A DNA stretch of 64,000 nt, from NCBI RefSeq assembly GCF_018069625.1, contig NZ_CP072941.1:434001-498000 (forward strand), read 5' to 3'. Below, piece after piece: positions 8,693 through 16,411 of this stretch. The position numbers and the translations under genes are program-made. Below the pieces are notes generated by a model. The model made no database searches and was not told the DNA's origin. It worked only from the letters and a program-made list of their open reading frames with translations. Position 1 is the stretch's first letter. Every line of letters starts with the position of its first letter. The stretch comes from Streptomyces yatensis. GTDB taxonomy: Bacteria; Actinomycetota; Actinomycetes; Streptomycetales; Streptomycetaceae.

Positions 8693-8862
8693 GACTCACG
8701 AAGCCCCTCACACGGACATCGGCGCGGGGCCACCACCGGCGTTTCCTGTCGCTATCCGTGGGATACAGGGCGCTATCGTCATGGCAAGCGAGCCGGCCGC
8801 CGCGCGAGGCTGTGGACAGTGCCCCACAGGGGCGTACTGCTACGGACACGGAGAGCGGACAC

Positions 8863-9510
8863 ATGACGACTGACACTGCTGTCGCGGCAGGCGTGAAGGT
8901 GCCGGGCACGACGCTGGCGCGCGAGGCCACGGAGCTGATCCGGGACACGACGAGCGAGCTCATCTATCACCATTCGCGGCGGGTGTACTTCTTCGGCAGC
9001 CTGCAGGGCCACCGGCGCGATCTGAGCTTCGACCCGGAGCTGCTGTACCTGGGCGCGATGTTCCACGACGTGGGCCTCAACGAGGCGTTCCATGGCAGTG
9101 GCCGCCGTTTCGAGGTGGACAGCGCGGCCGAGGCGAAGCGGTTTCTGCAGGCCCATGGCGTACCCGAGGACAGTATCCGCCGGGTCTGGACGGCGATCGC
9201 CCTGCACACCACTCCCGGGGTCCCCGAGTTCATGGAACCGGAAGTGGCGCTGGTGACGGCCGGTGTCGAGTACGACGTGCTCGGCATCGGGTACGAGGAT
9301 CTCTCCGCCGAGGACCGGGCGGCGGTCGTGGCGCTGCATCCGCGCCCCGACTTCAAGAACAGGATTCTGCGGGCGTTCGCCGATGGCATCCGCCCCAAGC
9401 CGCAGACCACGTTCGGCAACGTCAAGGCGGATGTCCTGGAGCACTTCGTCCCCGGCTTCGAGCGGGGGAACTTCGTCCGGACGATCCTGGATTCGCCGTG
9501 GACGGAATAG
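8863..9510 (+). CDS. HD-domain protein, cyanamide-hydratase-like
   Basis: A 215-residue soluble protein with an HD metal-dependent hydrolase domain. It has an early YHHSRRVYFFG motif, then the paired HD in GAMFHDVGL (about residue 70), and further His in IALHTT. The layout and the C-terminal GFERGNFVRTILDSPW match HD proteins related to fungal cyanamide hydratase, which hydrates small nitriles or cyanamide. That activity is not proven for bacterial members. The ATG at 8863 follows GGAGAGCGG. The upstream extension of the frame runs through the carboxylesterase relic and is not used. Its 3' end overlaps the GlxA-type regulator gene by 13 nt, so the two are translated together. Confidence 0.75.
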   Translation: MTTDTAVAAGVKVPGTTLAREATELIRDTTSELIYHHSRRVYFFGSLQGHRRDLSFDPELLYLGAMFHDVGLNEAFHGSGRRFEVDSAAEAKRFLQAHGVPEDSIRRVWTAIALHTTPGVPEFMEPEVALVTAGVEYDVLGIGYEDLSAEDRAAVVALHPRPDFKNRILRAFADGIRPKPQTTFGNVKADVLEHFVPGFERGNFVRTILDSPWTE

Positions 9511-10517
9511 CGCGCCCGGCGTCACCGGCACCCCGTGGCGGGCGCACCGTCGTGATCGTCGCGTTCGACGGGGTGCAGCTGCTGGATGTCACCGGCCCCG
9601 TGGAGGTCTTCACCACGGCCAACCACTACGGCGCCGACTACGACGTACGGGTGGTCTCCCTCGCCGGTGACGCCGTCACCACGTCCTCCGGGCTCGTGAT
9701 CGGCGCCGACGGCGATCCCGGCACGCTGCCACCACGCCTGGGCACCCTGCTGGTCCCGGGGAGGAGGGACTGGCGCTCGGCCGTGGCCGACACCGACCTG
9801 GTCGGGCTCGTGACGCGGCTGTCGGTGCGGGCGAAGCGCGTGGCATCCGTGTGCGCGGGCGCCTTCGTGCTGGCCGAGGCCGGCCTCCTGGACGGCCGCC
9901 GCGCCGCCACGCACTGGGAGCTGGCGGCGCAGCTGGCCACCGCCTACCCCCAGGTGCGCGTGGACGGCAATCCCGTCTTCGTCCGGGACGGCCATGTGGC
10001 CACCTCGGCCGGTATCACCGCGGGAATCGACCTCTCGCTGTCCCTGGTCGAGGAGGACTGGGGAGCGGAGGTGGCCCGCAACGTGGCCAGGCAGCTGGTG
10101 GTCTTCATGGCCCGCCCGGGCGGGCAGGCGCAGTTCAGCGCGCGGCTGGCCCCGCGTCAGCCACGGCATCCGGCGGTGCGCCGGGTGATGGACCGCGTCA
10201 CCGCGGACCCCGCGGGGTGCCACACCCGGGCCACGCTGGCCGCCTCGGGCGGTGTGAGCGCCCGCCACCTGGAGCGGCTGTTCCGCACCGAGGTGGGCAT
10301 CACGCCCGGCCGCTATGTCGAAGCCGTCCGTGTCGAGGCCGCCCAGGCACTGCTCGCGGACGGCACCGGCACGGTCGAGGAGGTGGCGCGGCAGGCGGGG
10401 TTCGGCTCCTCGGAGTCGCTGCGGCGGGTGTTCCAGCACACCCTCGGGGTCTCGCCGACGGTCTATCGCGCCCGTTTCCGCAGCACCGTCGGCGCACCCC
10501 GTCTCGCGGCCGGGTAG
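9498..10517 (+). CDS. GlxA-type regulator (DJ-1/PfpI domain plus AraC HTH)
   Basis: A 339-residue transcription factor. Residues about 15-190 form a DJ-1/PfpI class I amidotransferase-like domain with the nucleophile-elbow motif SVCAGAFVLAEAGLLDGRRA and the downstream THW. Residues about 225-325 are a two-helix-turn-helix AraC domain (LAASGGVSARHLERLFR and VARQAGFGSSESLRRVFQ). Such regulators sense small metabolites; some control betaine or nitrile metabolism. The GTG at 9498 lies inside the 3' end of the HD gene. It is convergent with the MFS gene at 10535, with only 17 bp between stops. Its likely target is its own operon. Confidence 0.88.
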   Translation: MDGIARPASPAPRGGRTVVIVAFDGVQLLDVTGPVEVFTTANHYGADYDVRVVSLAGDAVTTSSGLVIGADGDPGTLPPRLGTLLVPGRRDWRSAVADTDLVGLVTRLSVRAKRVASVCAGAFVLAEAGLLDGRRAATHWELAAQLATAYPQVRVDGNPVFVRDGHVATSAGITAGIDLSLSLVEEDWGAEVARNVARQLVVFMARPGGQAQFSARLAPRQPRHPAVRRVMDRVTADPAGCHTRATLAASGGVSARHLERLFRTEVGITPGRYVEAVRVEAAQALLADGTGTVEEVARQAGFGSSESLRRVFQHTLGVSPTVYRARFRSTVGAPRLAAG

Positions 10518-10534
10518 CCGGTCGCCGCCGGTCC

Positions 10535-11899
10535 CTACGCCCCTTCGCGGGCCGTTCGCGCCGCCCGGGCCAGGTCCAGGTCGGTGGTCTCCGGCGCCAG
10601 GAACTGGGACACCAGGGCGCCGACCACCAGCACTCCGGCGCCGATCAGGAGCACGAACTCCGCGCCGAAGTGGTCGAGCCCCATCGGCAGCAGGAACGTG
10701 CCGATCGCGGCGCCCACCCGGCTCATGGCCGTGGCGAAGCCGACGCCCGTGGTCCGCAGGGAGGTGGGGAACACCTCCAGCGGATAGACCGCGGTCAGTG
10801 CGCTGGAGGCGGCGTTGAGGAAGATGAAGAACAGGAAGCCGACGACGATGACGGGGGTGGAGGACGGCCACACCGCCACCAGGGCCAGACACGCGGCCGT
10901 GATCCAGAACGGCGGGATCAGCAGCTTGCGGCGGCCGATCCGGTCCACGACGAGGCATCCCGCGGTGACACCGGCCACGGCGGTGAAGGAGTAGACGAGC
11001 AGCGCGGCGACCGCGTTGTCCCCCATGTGCAGAGCCTCGAAGACCTCGGTCCAGAAGGTGCCGATGGCGAAGTACGGCAGCACCAGGGCGGCCCAGAAGA
11101 CACTGGCGAACACCGTGGAGCGCAGATGCTGCCGGCTGAAGAGCGCGCGGAACCCGTCCTGCCGCACCTCGTCGCGGTCGTCCAGCTCCGCTTCGACGTC
11201 CACCTCGATGCCGTACTTCTCGATCAGCGCTTCGGCCTCGTCCCGGCGCCCCCTGCTCAGCAGCCAGCGCGCGGACTCCGGAATGCCACCTCGCAGGGCC
11301 ACGCACACCACCGCGATCACCGCACTGCTCGCCAGGGACCAGCGCCAGCCGCCGTCGACGGAGGTGAACAGCGCTCCCACGACCGTGGCCAGCGCGTACC
11401 CCAGGTACCAGCTGATCTCCAGGCTCGCCAGCAGCCGCCCGCGGCCCAGCCGGCCCGCGTACTCCGACAGCAGCGGGGCGCCGATCGCGTACTCGCCGCC
11501 GATCGCCACGCCCATCACCAGCCGGATGAGGATGAGCTGGGGGCCGTCGGCGACGAAGAACTGGAGCACCGAGCCGATCAGGAAGATCAGCATGTCCATC
11601 AGGAACACCGGCCGGCGTCCGAACCGGTCGGCCAGCCGGCCGAAGAGCGGCCCTCCGATGAAGATCCCGATGAGCGGTGAGGCACCGACCAGGCCCTGTT
11701 CCATGGAGGACAGATGGAGGTCGTCGGTGATCGCCGACATCGCCAGGCCGATGCCGCCGATGATGTAGCCGTCGATTCCCTGGCCGATCTGGGTGGCCAG
11801 CTTCAGCTTGGTGTGCAGCCGCTTCCGTTCGCGTTCGGTGGCGGGTGCGCCCGGCGGTGTGCTGGGCTCGTTCTGCTCGGTCACAGGCGTCGTTGCCAT
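10535..11899 (-). CDS. MFS transporter of the IclR-linked catabolic cluster
   Basis: About 454 residues and 12 predicted helices. Sugar-porter-like major facilitator signatures are present: GRLADRFGRRP in loop 2-3, PESARWLLSRGR after helix 6, DRIGRRK in loop 8-9 and PETTDLDL at the end. It probably imports the substrate of the cluster by proton symport; the substrate is unknown. The ATG at 11899 has GAAGGA 7 nt upstream and is better than the GTG at 11914. It lies 128 nt downstream of the semialdehyde dehydrogenase gene on the same strand, and the pair is preceded by the palindrome at 13609-13627, so IclR control is likely. Confidence 0.87.
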   Translation of the reverse strand: MATTPVTEQNEPSTPPGAPATERERKRLHTKLKLATQIGQGIDGYIIGGIGLAMSAITDDLHLSSMEQGLVGASPLIGIFIGGPLFGRLADRFGRRPVFLMDMLIFLIGSVLQFFVADGPQLILIRLVMGVAIGGEYAIGAPLLSEYAGRLGRGRLLASLEISWYLGYALATVVGALFTSVDGGWRWSLASSAVIAVVCVALRGGIPESARWLLSRGRRDEAEALIEKYGIEVDVEAELDDRDEVRQDGFRALFSRQHLRSTVFASVFWAALVLPYFAIGTFWTEVFEALHMGDNAVAALLVYSFTAVAGVTAGCLVVDRIGRRKLLIPPFWITAACLALVAVWPSSTPVIVVGFLFFIFLNAASSALTAVYPLEVFPTSLRTTGVGFATAMSRVGAAIGTFLLPMGLDHFGAEFVLLIGAGVLVVGALVSQFLAPETTDLDLARAARTAREGA

Positions 11900-12027
11900 G
11901 CGCGGGTCCTTCACTGAGAGGGGGAGGAGACCGCTGCCCCCGGGAAAGAGCGGCCCGGGGAAGCGCGGCCCGAGAATGAGCGGCCCGGGAGGAGTGGCCC
12001 CGGGAGCAGCGGTGGGGGGAGGGGGAA

Positions 12028-13506
12028 TCAGTCGGTCGGCCAGTCGAGGGCGATGTACTGCGTCTCCAGGAAGGCCTCGATGCCCTCGCGGCCGCCCTCC
12101 CGGCCCAGGCCCGACTGCTTGACGCCGCCGAAAGGCGCGGCCGGGTCGGACAGCAGGCCCCGGTTGAGGCCGACCATGCCGGTCTCCAAGCGCTCGGACA
12201 GGCGCAGGGCCCGGCCCACGTCGCGCGAGTAGATGTACGAGGCGAGGCCGTGCACGGTGGCGTTGGCACGGGCCACCAGCTCGTCCTCGTCGGCGAAGGT
12301 GGCCAGGGGCGCGACCGGCCCGAAGACCTCCTCGTTCATGATCCGGGCGTCCTCGGGCACATCCACCAGGACGGTGGCCGGGTGGTAGCAGCCAGGGCCT
12401 TCGGGCACGCTGCCCCGCGCGGCGACCTTCGCGCCACGGGCGACCGCGTCGTCGACCAGGGAACGGATGGACTCCACGGCGGTCCGGTTGATCATCGGGC
12501 CGAGGGTGACGCCCTCCTCCAGACCCGCTCCGGCACGGACCGCGGTCATGGCCGCCGCGAACTTCTCGGTGAATTCGGCGGCGACGGACTCATGGACGTA
12601 GAACCGGTTGGCGGCGATGCAGACCTCGCCACCGCCCCGCATCTTGGCGTCCATCGCACCGCGCACCGCGGCGTCGACGTCGGCGTCCTCGCAGACGATG
12701 AAGGGGGCGTTGCCACCCAGCTCCATGGTCACGTTGACCACGTTCTCCGCCGCCTGCCCCAGGAGGGTGCGGCCGGTGGCGGTGGAGCCGGTGAAGGAGA
12801 ACTTGCGGACCCGCTCGTCGCGGAGCCAGGCGGAGACCACCTCGGGCGCGCGGTCGGTCGGCAGGACGTTCAGCAGCCCGTCGGGCAGGCCCGCCTCGCT
12901 CAGCAGGGCGGCGATGGCGAGGGCGGTGAAGGGGGTGTCGGGGGCCGGCTTGAGGAGCACCGGGCAGCCGGCGGCGAGCGCCGGGGCGATCTTCCGGGTG
13001 GCCATCGCGGCGGGGAAGTTCCACGGTGTGACGAAGGCGGTGACGCCCACCGGATGCCTGCGCACGACGTGCCGGAAGCCGCCACCGGGCGCGTCGCCGA
13101 ACGAGGAGCCGATCCGTACCGCCTCCTCGGCGAACCAGCGGAAGAACTCCGCCGCGTAGCCGACCTCGGACACCGCGTCCCGGTATGCCTTGCCGTTCTC
13201 CAGGACGATCAGGCGGGCGAGCGTGTCGGTGTGCTCGCGCATCAGCGCGAACGCCGTGTGCAGGACCTCCGAACGACGGCGGGCCGGCGTCGCCCGCCAC
13301 CCGGCGGCGGCCGCCTGGGCCGCGTCGACCGCCGCCATGGCGTCCGCCGGGCCGGCCGCGGACACCTCGCGGATCAGCTCCGCGGTGGCCGGGTCGTGCA
13401 CGGGGAACGTCCGTCCGTCCTCGGCCGCACACCAGCGGCCGGCGATGAACACATCGCCTTCGGCGAACGGCGCCTTGACGAGGGTTTCTATGCCGGGGAG
13501 GTTCAT
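12028..13506 (-). CDS. NAD(P)-dependent (succinate-)semialdehyde dehydrogenase
   Basis: A 492-residue aldehyde dehydrogenase of full family length. It shows the coenzyme motif TPWNFPAAMATRKIAPALAAG, FTGSTATG, the general-base Glu in MELGGNAPF and the catalytic Cys in GGGEVCIAANR. C-terminal motifs are EEVFGPV and FGGVKQSGLGREGG. The sequence is closest in style to GabD-type succinate-semialdehyde dehydrogenases, which oxidise C3-C5 semialdehydes. The residues just before the Cys (GGGEV) differ from the more usual GQ-type stretch. It should oxidise an aldehyde produced by the cluster. Its promoter region contains the 19-bp palindrome at 13609-13627. Confidence 0.87.
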   Translation of the reverse strand: MNLPGIETLVKAPFAEGDVFIAGRWCAAEDGRTFPVHDPATAELIREVSAAGPADAMAAVDAAQAAAAGWRATPARRRSEVLHTAFALMREHTDTLARLIVLENGKAYRDAVSEVGYAAEFFRWFAEEAVRIGSSFGDAPGGGFRHVVRRHPVGVTAFVTPWNFPAAMATRKIAPALAAGCPVLLKPAPDTPFTALAIAALLSEAGLPDGLLNVLPTDRAPEVVSAWLRDERVRKFSFTGSTATGRTLLGQAAENVVNVTMELGGNAPFIVCEDADVDAAVRGAMDAKMRGGGEVCIAANRFYVHESVAAEFTEKFAAAMTAVRAGAGLEEGVTLGPMINRTAVESIRSLVDDAVARGAKVAARGSVPEGPGCYHPATVLVDVPEDARIMNEEVFGPVAPLATFADEDELVARANATVHGLASYIYSRDVGRALRLSERLETGMVGLNRGLLSDPAAPFGGVKQSGLGREGGREGIEAFLETQYIALDWPTD

Positions 13507-13608
13507 GAGCTGCTCTTTTCTCCGTTCCGAACAGGGGCTGGTCCGGTTCGCGGTGAATTTACGAGCGCGTCATGCGGCCGACAAGACCACTTCTCGGATC
13601 GCAATGGT

Positions 13609-13627
13609 GGTTGCTGTCAGGGCAACT
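13609..13627. promoter_or_regulatory. Putative IclR operator, copy 2
   Basis: The palindrome GGTTGCTGTCAGGGCAACT lies about 100 bp before the semialdehyde dehydrogenase start, in the gap after the IclR gene. Its arms GTTGC/GCAAC are perfect. It matches the copy at 14600-14618 at 13 of 19 positions, including GGTTG and CAAC at the same spacing. Confidence 0.55.
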
Positions 13628-13678
13628 GCCCCGGCATGCCCGCCCCGCACCCGCATGGGCCGCGCGGCCCCCGCGCTG

Positions 13679-14560
13679 TCAGGTGAGCCGTGCCCTGGGG
13701 AAGGAGGTGTGCCGAGGCTCCCAGCCCAGCATCACGGAGACGCGTGCCGCCGCCTTGGCCGTCGTGCGGCCCGCCTGGTCCAGGCGGTCGCCGAGCCGGG
13801 ACTTGGGTGCCGAGATGTTGAGCGCCGCGACGACACGTCCCCGGAAGTCGCGTACGGGTGCGGAGACCCCGACCAGCCCGGTCTCGAACTCCTCGCTCAC
13901 CCTCGCGTAGCCCCGTCGCGAAGCCTCCTGGATCAGTGACCACAGCTCGGGGATCGGTGGCGTCGAGGCGGTGCCGAAGCGGACGTACAGCTCATCGGGG
14001 GTGGCATCGGCCAGCAGCACGCGTCCGGCCGAGGTCTGCCACGCGGGCACTCCGCGCCCCTCCCAGCCGTGGACGCGGAAGGAGTGTCCGGAGACCGAGA
14101 GCAGGGTGAGCACCTCGCGGTCGCTCAGGACACACAGATGGCTGGTCTCCTCCACGTCCGACGACAGCGCGTGCATCACCGGCTCGGCCATGCGCACCAG
14201 CCGGTTCTGCGAGGTCCGCGCGACGAGCGAGAAGAGCCGCCAGCCCAGGCGGTACTCCAGGGTGTCGGGGTCGCGTTCCACGATCCCCGCGGCGGCCAGG
14301 GCCTTGAGGGCCCGTGAGACCTGGGTCTTCTCCCGGCCCACCAGATGCGCCAGGCGTACGACGCCGAGCCCGCCGGCGTTCTGGGCCTCGTCGGAGGCGA
14401 GCGCCTCCAGCAGGTCGATGTCACGGCGCAGCCCGTGGCCGCGCGGGGCGGCGGTGTCCGCGGGACCGGCGGAGGCGGCGTCGGGGCCCGTGCCATGCGG
14501 ATCGGCGGGGTCCTCGGGACCGTCGGTGCCGCGAGGGGGGAGGTTCGTCACGCGCGACAT
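13679..14560 (-). CDS. IclR-family transcriptional regulator
   Basis: A regulator of about 293 residues. An N-terminal winged helix (LRRDIDLLEALASDEA, then VRLAHLVGREKTQVSRALKAL) is followed by the IclR effector-binding domain. That domain contains SHLCVLSDREVLTLLSV, WQTSAGRVLLAD and a final ALNISAPKSRL segment. The start at 14560 (SRVTNLPPRG after Met) is chosen because the upstream 21 codons run into the divergent promoter. It sits between the two transcription units of the cluster, divergent from the Fae operon and upstream of the dehydrogenase-transporter pair. It is the obvious regulator of both. The effector is unknown. Confidence 0.9.
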   Translation of the reverse strand: MSRVTNLPPRGTDGPEDPADPHGTGPDAASAGPADTAAPRGHGLRRDIDLLEALASDEAQNAGGLGVVRLAHLVGREKTQVSRALKALAAAGIVERDPDTLEYRLGWRLFSLVARTSQNRLVRMAEPVMHALSSDVEETSHLCVLSDREVLTLLSVSGHSFRVHGWEGRGVPAWQTSAGRVLLADATPDELYVRFGTASTPPIPELWSLIQEASRRGYARVSEEFETGLVGVSAPVRDFRGRVVAALNISAPKSRLGDRLDQAGRTTAKAAARVSVMLGWEPRHTSFPRARLT

Positions 14561-14599
14561 CCTAGGGCGCACACCGCGGAAGCCCCAGGTCAGCCGCCG

Positions 14600-14618
14600 G
14601 GTTGTCATGAGAGCAACC
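14600..14618. promoter_or_regulatory. Putative IclR operator, copy 1
   Basis: The palindrome GGTTGTCATGAGAGCAACC (arms GGTTG/CAACC) lies in the IclR-Fae divergent region, 25 bp upstream of the predicted -35 of the Fae operon and 40 bp from the IclR start. A related copy lies at 13609-13627. Confidence 0.6.
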
Positions 14619-14642
14619 GGCATTTCGATTCACCCCGACGGC

Positions 14643-14672
14643 TTGTCGACGGGGTGGCGGCGGTTCTAGATT
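14643..14672 (+). promoter_or_regulatory. Predicted promoter of the Fae operon
   Basis: TTGTCG (14643-14648) and TAGATT (14667-14672) are separated by 18 bp and fit the housekeeping sigma consensus. The start codon is 90 nt downstream, leaving a leader of about 85 nt. Confidence 0.5.
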
Positions 14673-14762
14673 CGCCGCATCGGACCGGAGAACTGCGGCG
14701 AATGCGCGGTTCCTCCCCTGTGGTCCGCCGATTCCCCGCTCCCGGAGATCCAGGAGATCCCC

Positions 14763-15302
14763 ATGCCATCGCCTTTTGCCCCGACCGCCCTCATCGGCGA
14801 GTCCTTCGCCGGGGAGGGTGCCAACGCCGCGCACACGAACGTCGTGATCGGACGCAAGGGCGGACCCGTCGAAACGGCCTGGGCCACGGCGCTGGCCACG
14901 CCCAGCGCCGGACACGTCCCCTTCGTGACGATCGTGCGGCCCTCGGTCCCGGTGAAGCCGCTGACGCTGTTCGTGCCGAAGGCCGCCGCGGAGGGTGAGC
15001 TGCACCAGCGCGCCACGTGGGGCTCCGCCCAGGCCGGTCTGGCGCAGGGGGTCGCGGACGCGGTCCGGGACGGTGTGCTGCCCGCCGAGGATGCCGACGA
15101 ACTGCTGATCATCGCCGCGATCTGGGTGAACCCGGCGGTCGACGACCTGGACGTGTCCTTCCGCAATCAGCGCGCCGCCGCCTACGAGGCGGTGCGGGCC
15201 GCGGTGACCGGCGCCCCGACCGTGGCCGATGTCCTCGCGGCCGCCGAGGAAGGCCCGGTCAACCCGTTCTACGCCCCCACCTCCGAGGTGCTCACCCGAT
15301 GA
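14763..15302 (+). CDS. Formaldehyde-activating enzyme (Fae) homologue
   Basis: A 179-residue protein alignable end to end with formaldehyde-activating enzymes, which join formaldehyde to tetrahydromethanopterin. Visible family motifs are GESFAGEGANAAHTNVVIG with the active-site-type His24, the P-x-x-P-x-KP-x-TL stretch around residue 60, the TWGSAQAGLAQGVADAV helix, and the C-terminal helical part. Some pterin-site residues differ from the methylotroph enzyme (KPLTL in place of KPNTL, WGSAQ in place of FGPAQ). Streptomyces is not known to make tetrahydromethanopterin, so the true reaction is probably different. It is first in an operon; its stop overlaps the next start (ATGA). Confidence 0.8.
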   Translation: MPSPFAPTALIGESFAGEGANAAHTNVVIGRKGGPVETAWATALATPSAGHVPFVTIVRPSVPVKPLTLFVPKAAAEGELHQRATWGSAQAGLAQGVADAVRDGVLPAEDADELLIIAAIWVNPAVDDLDVSFRNQRAAAYEAVRAAVTGAPTVADVLAAAEEGPVNPFYAPTSEVLTR

Positions 15303-16411
15303 AGATCACGGATATCACCCTGGACCGGCTGCGCCTGGAGCTGGACCCGCCGTTCCGGGCCGCGTGGGACCCCGAGCCACGGCGCCACTTCGACGCGACG
15401 ATCGTCCGCGTCCACACCGACGAGGGGATCACCGGTATCGGCTCCGGTGATCTGATGGACGGCTTCGACACCTACAAGCACCTGTTCGTCGGCGAGGACC
15501 CGCTCGACATCACCCGGCACGTCAAGGCCATCGAGACCGCCAACTTCCACGGCGCCCACTACTGGCCGCTGGAGGCGGCCCTGTGGGACATCATCGGCAA
15601 GGTCCACGGCCGCCCGGTGGCGGAGCTGTTCGGCAACGCGGCCAAGAAGCTGCCCGCCTACGCCTCCTGCGGTGAGCTCAAGGCGCCCCAGGAGCGTGTC
15701 GCCACCGCGCTGAAGGTCCGCGAAGCGGGCTTCCGCGCGATGAAGATCCGCATCGACCGCGACCGGGTCGACGAGGGGATCGCCGCGGTCCGCGCCGTAC
15801 GCGAGGAACTGGGCGCCGACTTCGAGATCATGGTGGACCTGAACCAGTCGTGGCGCATGGCGGGCGACACCGCGGGCGCCACCGACCTAGCCCGGACCCG
15901 CAAGACCATCGCGCGCCTGGCCGAGCTCGACGTGTTCTGGGTCGAGGAGCCACTGCCCTACGGCGACCTGGCGGGCTTCAAGCGCCTGCGGGCCGAGAAC
16001 CCCGGGGTACGCATCGCCGCCGGCGAGATGCACCACTCCCCCACCGAGTTGCTGCGCTACCTCGAAGAGGACGCCCTGGACATCTACCAGATGGACGTGG
16101 TGCTCGCGATCGGCATGCACCGCGCCCGCACCCTGGCGGAGATCGCCCAGCTCAAGCACCGCCACTTCACCCCGCACAGCTGGACCAACGGCATCGGCGT
16201 GCTCGCCAATCTGCACGTGGCGGCAGGGGTCGGCGGCGGCCCGTACTTCGAGTTCCCCTACGACCCGCCCGGGTGGACCCCGGAGCGCCGGGACTTCATG
16301 CTCGCCGACCCGGTGCGGGTGAACAGCGAGGGCGACCTCGAGATATCCGCGAGGCCGGGCCTCGGTATCGAGCTCGACGAAGACGCGATCGACCGCTGGA
16401 GGATCACATGA
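15299..16411 (+). CDS. Enolase-superfamily (mandelate racemase type) dehydratase
   Basis: A 370-residue protein with the N-terminal capping domain (residues about 1-125) and the TIM-barrel domain of mandelate racemase/muconate-lactonizing enzymes. The metal ligands are the Asp in VDLNQS, the Glu in VEEPLPY and the Glu in AAGEMHH. The second-strand base motif reads MKIRID (K-x-R). An Asp in YQMDV and the His in TPHSW suggest the mandelate-racemase His-Asp dyad. Members mostly dehydrate sugar acids. The start codon overlaps the Fae stop by 4 nt and the stop overlaps the next gene by 4 nt, so translation is coupled. The substrate is unknown, probably a small hydroxy or sugar acid. Confidence 0.85.
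   Translation: MKITDITLDRLRLELDPPFRAAWDPEPRRHFDATIVRVHTDEGITGIGSGDLMDGFDTYKHLFVGEDPLDITRHVKAIETANFHGAHYWPLEAALWDIIGKVHGRPVAELFGNAAKKLPAYASCGELKAPQERVATALKVREAGFRAMKIRIDRDRVDEGIAAVRAVREELGADFEIMVDLNQSWRMAGDTAGATDLARTRKTIARLAELDVFWVEEPLPYGDLAGFKRLRAENPGVRIAAGEMHHSPTELLRYLEEDALDIYQMDVVLAIGMHRARTLAEIAQLKHRHFTPHSWTNGIGVLANLHVAAGVGGGPYFEFPYDPPGWTPERRDFMLADPVRVNSEGDLEISARPGLGIELDEDAIDRWRIT

Noticed and set aside
8446..8862. An N-terminal extension of the HD gene
   Set aside because: The frame runs through the terminator and the carboxylesterase relic on another frame. The ATG at 8863 has a proper ribosome binding site and starts the recognisable part of the protein.
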